A stretch of DNA of 64,000 bases from Protonemura montana (lineage: Eukaryota > Arthropoda > Insecta > Plecoptera > Nemouridae), in assembly GCA_947568835.1 (NCBI GenBank), contig OX387610.1, forward strand, positions 16,287,501 through 16,351,500, read 5' to 3'. The notes beneath the pieces were generated by a model, which saw only the letters and a list, made by a program, of their open reading frames with translations, made no database searches and was not told where the DNA came from. Made by a program: the position numbers and the translations under genes. This document shows positions 53,115 to 63,157 of the stretch, in pieces; the first letter of the stretch is position 1; every line of letters begins with the position of its first letter.

Positions 53115-53512
53115 GCTGTCGAGAGGTTGATAAGCAAAGCGAGTGAAGTTGCTGTCGAGAGGTTGATAAGCAAGGCGAGTAAAGTTGCTGTCGAGAGGTT
53201 GATAAGCAAGGCGAGTGAAGTTGGTGTCGAGAGGTTGATAAGCAAGGCGAGTGAAGTTGGTGTCGAGAGGTTGATAAGCAAGGCGAGTGAAGTTGGTGTC
53301 GAGAGGTTGATAAGCAAGGCGAGTGAAGTTGCTGTCGAGAGGTTGATAAGCAAGGCGAGTGAAGTTGGTGTCGAGAGGTTGATAAGCAAGGCGAGTGAAG
53401 TTGGTGTCGAGAGGTTGATAAGCAAGGCGAGTGAAGTTGGTGTCGAGAGGTTGATAAGCAAGGCGAGTGAAGTTGGTGTCGAGAGGTTGATAAGCAAGAC
53501 GAGTGATGTTGC
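53115..53512 (-). repeat. 36-bp minisatellite, about 11 units
   Basis: Same unit as 44,298-44,965, with GCTGTC and GGTGTC subtypes. Confidence 0.95.
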
Positions 53513-53517
53513 TGTAC

Positions 53518-54160
53518 TAACTTTCATCCCTCCAACCTCTCTCCCTAACAGAACTGGTCATGTGTATGATGGTTACCCATCCAATAACTGACCCAGCGCA
53601 GTGTTGCTTAACTTTCATCCCTCCAGCCTCTCTCCCGAACAGAATTGGTCATGTGTATGATGGTCACCCATTCAATACCTGACCCAGCGCAGTGTTGCTT
53701 AACTTTCATCCCTCCAACCTCTCTCCCTAACAGAACTGGTCATGTGTATGATGGTTACCCATCCAATAACTGACCCAGCGCAGTGTTGCTTAACTTTCAT
53801 CCCTCCAGCCTCTCTCCCGAACAGAATTGGTCATGTGTATGATGGTCACCCATTCAATACCTGACCCAGCGCAGTGTTGCTTAACTTTCATCCCTCCAAC
53901 CTTTCTCCCGAACAGAACTGGTCATGTGTATGATGGTCACCCATTCAATACCTGACCCAGCGCAGTGTTGCTTAGCTTTCATCCCTCCAACCTCTCTCCC
54001 GAACAGAACTGGTCATGTGTATGATGATCACTCATCCAATACCTGACCCAGCGCAGTGTTGCTTAACTTTCATCCCTCCAACCTCTCTCCCGAACAGAAC
54101 TGGTCATGTGTATGATGATCACTCATCCAATATCTGACCCAGCAGAGTGTTGCTTAACTT
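53518..54160 (-). repeat. 91-bp tandem array, about 7 units
   Basis: Same unit as at 5,873. Two adjacent units (53,518-53,699) are repeated almost exactly at 53,700-53,881, so a dimer has been copied (higher-order step). Confidence 0.9.
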
Positions 54161-54429
54161 CGGTTTGTTGTTAATTTGAATGCTTTGTTTGGTAATGAAA
54201 TAATCCTATAGTTAATGGTAACAATGTCTGTGTTTAGTTCTAATTACCTAAGCACAGCGCGGCTTTAACTCACTGTTTAATTAAGCGTACTTACACTCTG
54301 CACAATTACTTCGCAACAATTGCTGGCCAAGTTGTTTGTTTTAATAATTGCAAGACGCGTTGAATTCCGCGGACTTTGATCCAGCTCGGGCAGTGCGTGT
54401 ATTTGCTTTTAATTTGCAAACCACGCGTA

Positions 54430-54482
54430 TTGGCCAACGCAACGCAGCAACGCAACGCAACGCAACGCAACGCAACGCAGCT
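54430..54482 (+). repeat. Short (CGCAA)n repeat
   Basis: About nine CGCAA/AACGC pentamers just upstream of 60-bp array B. Confidence 0.8.
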
Positions 54483-54633
54483 AACGCCTGTGCTAGGTTA
54501 TTGCTGGGAACAATGCAGTGGTGAAACCGGACAAATGCCGTGAAAATAAACATCTCATAAAGCCATAGAGATTTAATTATTTTATGGGAGATCATTCTTA
54601 GCCATAATAACCCTTTCCCGGGAAAATATGTAA

Positions 54634-55575
54634 AAACCACGTGTTGCCGGCCTCGTTTGCTCAGCAGCAAGCGCCATCGGGTGGCACCTACCGTTACCAC
54701 GTGTTGCCGGCCTCGTTTGCTAAGCAGCAAGCGCCATCGGGTGGCACCTACCGTTACCACGTGTTGCCGGCCTCGTTTGCTCAGCAGCAAGCGCCATCGG
54801 GTGGCACCTACCGTTACCACGTGTTGCCGGCCTCGTTTGCTAAGCAGCAAGCGCCATCTGGTGGCACCTACCGTTACCACGTGTTGCCGGCCTCGTTTGC
54901 TCAGCAGCAAGCGCCATCGGATGGCACCTACCGTTACCACGTGTTGCCGGCCTCGTTTGCTCGGCAGCAAGCGCAATCGGGTGGCACCTACCGTTACCAC
55001 GTGTTGCCGGCCTCATTTGCTCAGCAGCAAGCGCCATCGGGTGGCACCTACCGTTACCACGTGTTGCCGGCCTCGTTTGCTCAGCATAAAAGCGCCATCG
55101 GGTGGCACCTACCGTTACCACGTGTTGCCGGCCTCGTTTGCTCAGCAGCAAGCGCCATCGGGTGGCACCTACCGTTACCACGTGTTGCCGGCCTCGTTTG
55201 CTCAGCAGCAAGCGCCATCGGGTGGCACCTACCGTTACCACGTGTTGCCGGCCTCGTTTGCTCAGCAGCAAGCGCCATCGGGTGGCACCTACCATTACCA
55301 CGTGTTGCCGGTCTCGTTTGCTCAGCAGCAAGCGCCATCGGGTGGCACCTACCGTTACCACGTGTTGCCGGTCTCGTTTGCTCAGCAGCAAGTGCCATCG
55401 GGTGGCACCTACCGTTACCACGTGTTGCCGGCCTCGTTTGCTCAGCAGCAAGTGCCATCGGGTGGCACCTACCGTTACCACCTGTTGCCGGCCTCGTTTA
55501 CTCAACAGCAAGCGTCATCTGGTGGCACCTACCGTTACCACGTGTTGCCGGCCTCGTTTGCTCAGCAGCAAGTTT
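54634..55575 (-). repeat. 60-bp minisatellite array B (CACGTG and CTCF-like), about 16 units, inverted to A
   Basis: Plus strand reads CACGTGTTGCCGGCCTCGTT and TGCTCAGCAGCAAGCGCCAT, then CKGGTGGCACCTACCGTTAC. One extra base at about 55,087 shifts the period once. The CCATCTGGTGG form (full CTCF-like) occurs in few units; CCATCGGGTGG dominates. Confidence 0.95.
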
Positions 55576-55994
55576 AACGGACGTATAAATCCACTAGTAA
55601 GAGATCAGGAAACGGAAGTTGCGTCTCTCTGAGCGCAATGCATCTCTATGGCAGTCTATAAAATAATCCGCCTGCCTGCATTGTGCACGCACGGGAGACC
55701 GAACCCAGACCTCGAGGGGCGATCCCGTCCACGCTTTTGTGTTGCTTCCGATGTTCGATGTGCGGAAGCTTGCAACGCCCGGCGCTAGGGGGAGGCGTTT
55801 CAACAGCTTCATCATGTCACGGCGTAACACGCTATGATAATTAGAAGATAGCGGGATCATTTGTTTGCTGAGGCGGTCAGGAAGTTGGGATTCAAGTCAT
55901 CGTCTCTTTTACAAAGCTTGGAGATGTGAGACTTGATTTTAATTGGAAACGCTTGCAATCCACAGATGCACTAAAATTCTCTCTGTAATAGTCC
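55576..55994. other. Spacer with a fragment of the tRNA-element tail
   Basis: About 55,935-55,970 resembles the ACGCTTGCAAT tail of the tRNA-headed element. The rest is not recognised. Confidence 0.4.
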
Positions 55995-56446
55995 CTTTTA
56001 ACTCTTTCTTAAACAAAACTGGTCATGTGTATGATGGTCACTCATCCAATACCTGAACCAGCGCAGTGTTGCTTAACTTTCATCCCTCCAGCCTCTCTCC
56101 CGAACAGAACTGGTCATGTGTATGATGGTCACTCATCCAATACCTGAACCAGCGCAGTGTTGCTTAACTTTCATCCCTCCAGCCTCTCTCCCGAACAGAA
56201 CTGGTCATGTGTATGATGGTCACTCATCCAATACCTGAACCAGCGCAGTGTTGCTTAACTTTCATCCCTCCAGCCTCTCTCCCGAACAGAACTGGTCATG
56301 TGTATGATGGTCACTCATCCAATACCTGACTCAGCGCAGTGTTGCTTAACTTTCATCCCTCCAACCTCTCTCCTGAACAGAACTGGTCATGTGTATGATT
56401 GTCACCCATCCAATACCTAACTCAGCGCAGTGTTGCTTAACTTCGG
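55995..56446 (-). repeat. 91-bp tandem array, about 5 units
   Basis: Same unit as at 5,873. The first four units are almost identical and share CTGAACCAGCGCAG, pointing to recent local copying. Confidence 0.9.
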
Positions 56447-56781
56447 TGAAGAACTTTTCAAACATTGTATGCTTTTATTGCTTCGCAAAGGTTGCGTGCC
56501 TAATCTGGACTCGAACCCAGTAATCTTCGGTCACAAAAATGTGAAGCACGCGCCAAGATTTGCTGGCTGAAGTAGCGGTTGCCATCGGAAACAATCTTAC
56601 ATCATCCCTCCATTGTTGCTAGAAGATGCCTGGATAGAGATAAGCATCGACGTCATCATTCTCTTGAAAACCGTCGTAAAGTATGGAGGCTTACAGCGAA
56701 CTTCGAAGTGACTTTGCACATTGCCATAGAATTGAGAAGTCAACGCTTTCAAAGTTGACTCCATTTTAGGCTGTCATCAAC
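56447..56781. other. Spacer without recognised features
   Basis: No gene or repeat recognised. Confidence 0.35.
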
Positions 56782-57085
56782 CTGTCCTTGGTGCTGTTGG
56801 ACAGGAGCAGCCAACACAGTGTGTCAAAGTGACAAGGCTAAGCGGTGGCCGGTCCTTGGTGCTGTTGGACAGGAGCAGCTAACACAGTGTGTTAAAGTGA
56901 CAAGGCTAAGCGGTGGCCGGTCCTTGGTGCTGTTGTACAGGAGCAGCCAACACAGTGTGTCAAAGTGACAAGGCTAAGCGGTGGCCGGTCCTTGGTGATG
57001 TTGGACAGGAGCAGCCAACACAGTGTGTCAAAGTGACAAGGCTAAGCGGTGGCCGGTACATGGTGCTGTTGGACGGGAACATATG
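56782..57085 (+). repeat. 68-bp minisatellite, about 4.5 units (copy 2)
   Basis: Same unit as 38,150-39,118, exiting into GACGGGAAC and CGGCACCGGGTT as the first array does. Confidence 0.95.
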
Positions 57086-57394
57086 GGATGCTAAACGGCA
57101 CCGGGTTCATTTTCTGCTGCCTTTTTCTAACGTTTGCTGAGCACAAGCAAATAATCCACTGTAGTCAATAGGACGATGTTACAGACACAATATGATATGA
57201 GTTGGTTGTTCAGTTCACCCTGCTCGTGCCACGCTGTCTGGATCATATTTCTAGAAGAGACTTCCATGAACCCGTCATAGTGTTGGGGGGGGGGGGGGGG
57301 GGGGCGATGTGGGGCAAGTGCTCACTTCCTGTCACTCGAACAGTCGCGTACTCGACGTCACAATACTCTCTTGTCAAGGTTGGTCAGGCTGTCA
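57086..57394. other. Spacer with a long G-run
   Basis: About 19 consecutive G at 57,285-57,303. No gene is seen. Confidence 0.5.
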
Positions 57395-59476
57395 AAACGC
57401 GTCTCCAGCACAAGCAAGCTGTCTTAACGCCTCTCCAGCACAAGCAAGCTGTCTTAACGCCTCTCCAACACAAGCAAGCTATCTAAACGCCTCTCCAGCA
57501 CAAGCAAGCTGTCTAAACGCCTCTCCAGCACAAGCAAGCTATCTAAACGCCTCTCTAGCACAAGCAAGCTGTCTAAACGCCTCTCCAGCACAAGCAAGCT
57601 GTCTAAACGCCTCTCCAGCACAAGCAAGCTGTCTAAACGCCTCTCCAGCACAAGCAAGCTGTCTAAACGCCTCTCCAGCACAAGCAAGCTGTCTTAACGC
57701 CTCTCCAGTACAAGCAAGCTGTCTTAACGTCTCTCCAACACAAGCAAGCTGTCTAAACGCCTCTCCAGCACAAGCAAGCTGTCTTAACGCCTCTCCAGCA
57801 CAAGCAAGCTGTCTAAACGCCTCTCCAGCACAAGCAAGCTGTCTTAACGCCTCTCCAGTACAAGCAAGCTGTCTAAACGCCTCTCCAGCACAAGCAAGCT
57901 GTCTAAACGCCTCTCCAGCACAAGCAAGCTGTCTTAACGCCTCTCCAGTACAAGCAAGCTGTCTAAACGCCTCTCCAGCACAAGCAAGCTGTCTTAACGC
58001 CTCTCCAGTACAAGCAAGCTGTCTAAACGCCTCTCCAGCACAAGCAAGCTATCTAAACGCCTCTCCAGCACAAGCAAGCTGTCTTAACGCCTCTCCAGCA
58101 CAAGCAAGCTATCTAAACGCCTCTCCAACACAAGCAAGCTGTCTAAACGCCTCTCCAACACAAGCAAGCTGTCTAAACGCCTCTCCAACACAAGCAAGCT
58201 GTCTAAACGCCTCTCCAGCTCAAGCAAGCTGTCTAAACGCCTCTCCAACACAAGCAAGCTGTCTAAACGCCTCTCCAACACAAGCAAGCTGTCTAAACGC
58301 CTCTCCAACACAAGCAAGCTGTCTAAACGCCTCTCCAGCACAAGCAAGCTGTCTTAACGCCTCTCCAGCACAAGCAAGCTATCTAAACGCCTCTCCAACA
58401 CAAGCAAGCTGTCTAAACGCCTCTCCAACACAAGCAAGCTGTCTAAACGCCTCTCCAGCACAAGCAAGCTGTCTAAACGCCTCTCCAGCACAAGCAAGCT
58501 GTCTTAACGCCTCTCCAGCACAAGCAAGCTATCTAAACGCCTCTCCAACACAAGCAAGCTGTCTAAACGCCTCTCCAACACAAGCAAGCTGTCTTAACGC
58601 CTCTCCAACACAAGCAAGCTGTCCAAACGCCTCTCCAACACAAGCAAGCTGTCTTAACGCCTCTCCAGCACAAGCAAGCTATCTAAACGCCTCTCCAACA
58701 CAAGCAAGCTGTCTTAACGCCTCTCCAACACAAGCAAGCTGTCCAAACGCCTCTCCAACACAAGCAAGCTGTCTAAACGCCTCTCCAACACAAGCAGGCT
58801 GTCTAAACGCCTCTCCAACACAAGCAAGCTGTCTAAACGCCTATCCAGCACAAGCAAGCTGTCTAAACGCCTCTCCAGTACAAGCAAGCTGTCTAAACGC
58901 CTCTCCAGCACAAGCAAGCTGTCTAAACGCCTGTCCAACACAAGCAAGCTGTCTAAACGCCTCTCCAACACAAGCAAGCTGTCTAAACGCCTCTCCAGCA
59001 CAAGCAAGCTGTCTAAACGCCTGTCCAACACAAGCAAGCTGTCTAAACGCCTGTCCAACACAAGCAAGCTGTCTAAACGCCTGTCCAACACAAGCAAGCT
59101 GTCTAAACGCCTCTCCAACACAAGCAAGCTGTCTAAACGCCTCTCCAACACAAGCAAGCTGTCTAAACGCCTATCCAGCACAAGCAAGCTGTCTAAACGC
59201 CTCTCCAGCACAAGCAAGCTGTCTAAACGCCTCTCCAGCACAAGCAAGCTGTCTAAACGTCTCTCCAGCACAATCAAGCTATCTAAACGCCTCTCCAGTA
59301 CAAGCAAGCTGTCTAAACGCCTCTTCAACACAAGCAAGCTGTCTAAACGCCTCTCCAGTACAAGCAAGCTGTCTAAACGCCTCTTCAACACAAGCAAGCT
59401 GTTTAAACGCCTCTCCAGCACAAGCAAGCTGTCTTAACGTCTCTCCAACACAAGCAAGCTGTCTAAATGCCTCTCC
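57395..59476 (-). repeat. 30-bp minisatellite, about 69 units (copy 2)
   Basis: Plus strand CAAGCAAGCTGTCTAAACGC plus CTCTCCARCA. Subtypes (GTCTTAACGC, ATCTAAACGC, CAACA/CAGCA/CAGTA, CTGTCC) recur in runs, which shows block-wise copying of several units at a time. A 723-codon frame (NASPAQASCL repeats) runs through it and is not called as a gene. Confidence 0.95.
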
Positions 59477-59861
59477 CTGACTGATATTGCGCAGGTATTT
59501 TGTTACTTTACATTGACAAAGTATTATCAGACGAGTTGTTTCCCTCGATGCCTCGTTTTACAATCGAATCATTGGATTTGTTTGCTGAGATGACGTGACT
59601 CGGAAGTAGAGAATCATCTTTGTCAGTCGCGTCAGAAGTTGCGTCAGAATATTCTCGGCGACGCTTTGCTCGACCAGACACAGACAATCGCGACGCCGAC
59701 GTCTCTTAGCGGCCATTGTTGGCGTCGCGATGACAACGACGGGGAAAGCGCCCTCCTGGAGCGCGATCTAGTCGCGGTGGGGAAAGCTTGGAGGTGATGA
59801 TTTGTTCGGGTTTAAGTTACATTGGTGATGAAGCTCTTCCAAAGACAGTCTAATGTTTACT
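59477..59861. other. Spacer without recognised features
   Basis: Moderately G/C-rich with several CG dinucleotides (59,640-59,790). No exon is supported. Confidence 0.35.
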
Positions 59862-60655
59862 TAGGTTAGGTTGGGTTAGGTTAGGTTAGGTTAGGTTAGG
59901 TTAGGTTAGGTTAGGTTAGGTTAGGTTAGGTTAGGTTAGGTTGGGTTGGGTTAGGTTAGGTTAGGTTAGGTTAAGTTTTTTTAGGTTAGGTTAGGTTAGG
60001 TTAGGTTAGGTTAAGTTAGGTTAGGTTAGGTTAGGTTAGGTTAGGTTAGGTTAGGTTAGGTTAGGTTAGGTTAGGTTAGGTTAGGTTAGGTTAGGTTAGG
60101 TTAGGTTAGGTTAGGTTAGGTTAGGTTAGGTTAGGTTAGGTTAGGTTAGGTTAGGTTAGGTTAGGTTAGGTTAGGTTAGGTTAGGTTAGGTTAGGTTAGG
60201 TTAGGTTAGGTTGGGTTGGGTTGGGTTAGGTTAGGTTAGGTTAGGTTAAGTTTTTTTAGGTTAGGTTAGGTTAGGTTAGGTTAGGTTAAGTTAGGTTAGG
60301 TTAGGTTAGGTTAGGTTAGGTTAGGTTAGGTTAGGTTAGGTTAGGTTAGGTTAGGTTAGGTTAGGTTAGGTTAGGTTAGGTTAGGTTAGGTTAGGTTAGG
60401 TTAGGTTAGGTTGGGTTAGGTTAGGTTAGGTTAGGTTAGGTTAGGTTAGGTTAGGTTAGGTTAGGTTAGGTTAGGTTGGGCTGAGTTAGGTTAGGTTAGG
60501 TTAGGTTAAGTTTTTTTAGGTTAGGTTTGGTTAGGTTAGGTTAGGTTAGGTTAGGTTAGGTTAGGTTAGGTTAGGTTAGGTTGGGTTGGGTTGGGTTGGG
60601 TTGGGTTGGGTTAGTTTAGGTTAGGTTAGGTTTGTTTGGGTTCTGATAGGTTAGG
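59862..60655 (+). repeat. Interstitial (TTAGG)n array with higher-order structure
   Basis: About 790 bp of TTAGG on plus. A marker block, GGGTTGGGTTAGG-type units followed by GTTAAGTTTTTTTAGG, recurs at about 59,970, 60,247 and 60,508, giving a higher-order period of roughly 260-275 bp. Opposite in orientation to the block at 48,126. Confidence 0.95.
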
Positions 60656-60994
60656 TTTTGTACAAAGGAATATTTGAATTATTGTAAAAATTAGCGCTAT
60701 TTCTACAGACTTTTCAACAAAAGGAACAGAGTTTAAAAGTTGTGTCAAAATGTACTGTTTTATCCAACCTGGTCTACGCTCCCAGCACAGAACGTGAAGT
60801 TGGCAATCACCCCGTGAAGTCAAAACACAACGTAAACCACCGCCTCCTGGCATCAAGAAGGTTAGACCGCGCCAACTCATTCTATATCGGGACTCACCGA
60901 CGTGACGTCTTGGTTCGACGCCGACCAAGAACAGGACATGCGCCGTGGTCATCATGATCCCTTGAACATCAAAATACATGTTCAACACAAGTAC
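60656..60994. other. Spacer without recognised genes
   Basis: An antisense frame of 132 codons spans the next array edge and has no domain. Not called. Confidence 0.35.
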
Positions 60995-61515
60995 TAACTG
61001 GTCATATGTATGATGGTCACTCATTCAATACCTGACCCAGCGCAGTGTTGCTTAAATTTCATCCCTCCAACCTCTCTCCCGAACAGAACTGGTCATGTGT
61101 ATGATGGTCACCCATCCAATACCTGACCCAGCGCAGTGTTGCTTAACTTTCATCCTTCCAACCTCTCTCCTGAACATAACTGGTCATGTGTATGATGGTC
61201 ACCCATCCAATACCTGACCCAGCGCAGTGTTGCTTAACTTTCATCCCTCCAACCTCTCTCCCGAACAGAACTGGTCATGTGTATGATGGTCACCCATCCA
61301 ATACCTGACCCAGCGCAGTGTTGCTTAACTTTCATCCCTCCAACCTCTCTCCCGAACAGAACTGGTCATGTGTATGATGGTCACCCATCCAATACCTGAC
61401 CCAGTGCAGTGTTGCTTAACTTTCATCCCTCCAACCTCTCTCCCGAACAGAACTGGTCATGTGTATGATGGTCACCCATCCAATACAGTGACCCAGCGCA
61501 GTGTTGCTTAACTTT
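60995..61515 (-). repeat. 91-bp tandem array, about 6 units
   Basis: Same unit as at 5,873, ending at GTTGCTTAACTTTAACAAGC. Confidence 0.9.
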
Positions 61516-61889
61516 AACAAGCTTATGTTTATAAAAGAGGAAGAAGTCAGCTCAAGAATGTCTCGATTTGTATTATTTCTGCATAACAACAAATTATTAC
61601 ATAATCACGTTGCGTTGTTTTGAATTACAACAATGACGTCATCATCGCACGAGTGTTTTAATTATAATATTAAATGAGAAGCCGCAAAGATTGGAGTAAT
61701 TACAGAGACCAGGAATTAATTTACATGTTTTCCCAGCATTGAAACACGTGACATTTTCAACAATGAGCATGAATTACATTACTTTAACAAGTGAATCTTC
61801 TCTGCATTTGTTGCAAGGATAGGAAGACAGAACTAAAAGTCAGTTCTGGAAAGAATTTTACTAATCAAGTCATTTGAACCAAATCTTGG
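61516..61889. other. A/T-rich spacer without recognised features
   Basis: No gene or repeat recognised. Confidence 0.35.
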
Positions 61890-62570
61890 CGTTTTTGACG
61901 AGACTACGTGTTAAAGCGCATTATATAGGGAGGCATGTACGGATTTGCTCTACAAAATGGCAAATGTGTAACAACCCCTACAGCCTACAGGAAACAAAGG
62001 ACAGAATGTGATTTATTATCATTCAATAGTTCAGACAATTCTCTAAAAGTACTTTTTTTTTATTTTCGATAAACTAAATATTGGAGGCGTTAGAGGGGTT
62101 GGCGTTTTTAATGCTCTCCATAAGACCAATGTTAAATTACTCAAAATGGCAAATGTGTAACAACCCCTACAGCCTACAGGAAACAAAGGACAGATTGTGA
62201 TTTATTATCATTCAATAGTTCAGATAATTCTCTAGATGTACTTTTTTTTATTTTTGATAAAATAAATATTGGAGGCGTTAGAGGAGGCGGCGTTTTTAGC
62301 ACTCGTCATTAGACTAATGCAAAATAAAATATACATCGCAAGATGACACTTCCATCCCAATCTGTAAAGTCCTTCAGCATGTAAATTAGATATGAAAACA
62401 CAACCCAAATAAAGAGAGATGTAAAACTTGCATGTGAAGTTTGGTCAGTACGGTAGTTGACCTACGTACCTACGCGGTAGTTGAACGTAGTCACGCTTAA
62501 ATATCGGCCGTATCAATAAGATACAGCTACACCCGGATTTTAATGAATTTTTCTTCATTTCAATGCACAT
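61890..62570 (+). mobile_element. Dispersed repeat R1, copy 2 with a 189-bp internal duplication
   Basis: Matches 45,366-45,865. The block starting AAAATGGCAAATGTGTAACA occurs at 61,954 and again at 62,143. In copy 1 it occurs once. Confidence 0.8.
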
Positions 62571-62714
62571 ATATTTATATATTTATTAAGAACAACAATG
62601 AAAAGGAAGTTGATTTAAAAACAGAAATGAAGCTCACATAAGACAAAGCTACGATAGAAAATATAACATAAAATTATCTTTTCCAAGATAAGCTATAAAT
62701 ATACATAAATTACA

Positions 62715-62895
62715 GGTTTTAGTTGAACTCTTATTTAAATTACAAACGCTTGCAATGCGTGGGGTATTTTATTATTAACAACACAGTAACCGTCTCAAAA
62801 TCTGATGCTGCAAACCAGACAAGTGGAGATCGGGGTTCGAGTCCCCGTATGGGCATCAATTTTAGAGACGGTTATAATGTTCATAATAATAAAAA
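62715..62895. mobile_element. Foldback tRNA-headed element, centre deleted
   Basis: The left arm (AAACGCTTGCAATGCGTGGG, then GTAACCGTCTCAAAATCTGA) and right arm (GGAGATCGGGGTTCGAGTCC, then AGACGGTTATAATGTTCATA) face each other, with most of the tRNA-like part missing. Confidence 0.7.
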
Positions 62896-63019
62896 TACAT
62901 GCTTTTATATCTTCAGTTCAAATCATTTTAATTCAATCCCAATTAAATTGATTTTCTGCCAACGAAACCCACGTGATTTAACAGGTCGTTAAACCATTTT
63001 TTAACGAGAAGGTGTTAAG

Positions 63020-63157
63020 ATATTTAATTTCGTTATTTCTCGCAGATTACTCGCATTTAAAACTGGTTTACACTCAATTAATCTTAATTAATGCTTACCT
63101 CAACGATTGATAAACATGTATCGATATTTTGAGTCGGGATTGTATTTTTTGAGACGG
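63020..63157 (-). mobile_element. Conserved flank of the 60-bp array element, inverted
   Basis: The reverse complement of ATTACTCGCATTTAAAACTG and TTAATGCTTACCTCAACGAT matches 37,750-37,830, directly next to array C as in array A. Confidence 0.7.

Larger units (their letters stand above)
52888..54165 (-). mobile_element. 5S-headed SINE-like element with both 36-bp and 91-bp segments expanded
   Basis: Minus-strand element: degenerate tail and V-like centre (52,888-53,110), eleven 36-bp units (53,115-53,512), then about seven 91-bp units (53,518-54,160), ending at the head CTTCGGT. Both expansions occur in one element, in the order expected from the archetype at 49,848. Confidence 0.85.

Noticed and set aside
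57309..59480. 723-codon frame (NASPAQASCL repeats) and antisense LVLERRLDSL frames
   Set aside because: Translation of the 30-bp satellite. Both strands are open and substitutions show no codon bias toward synonymous change.
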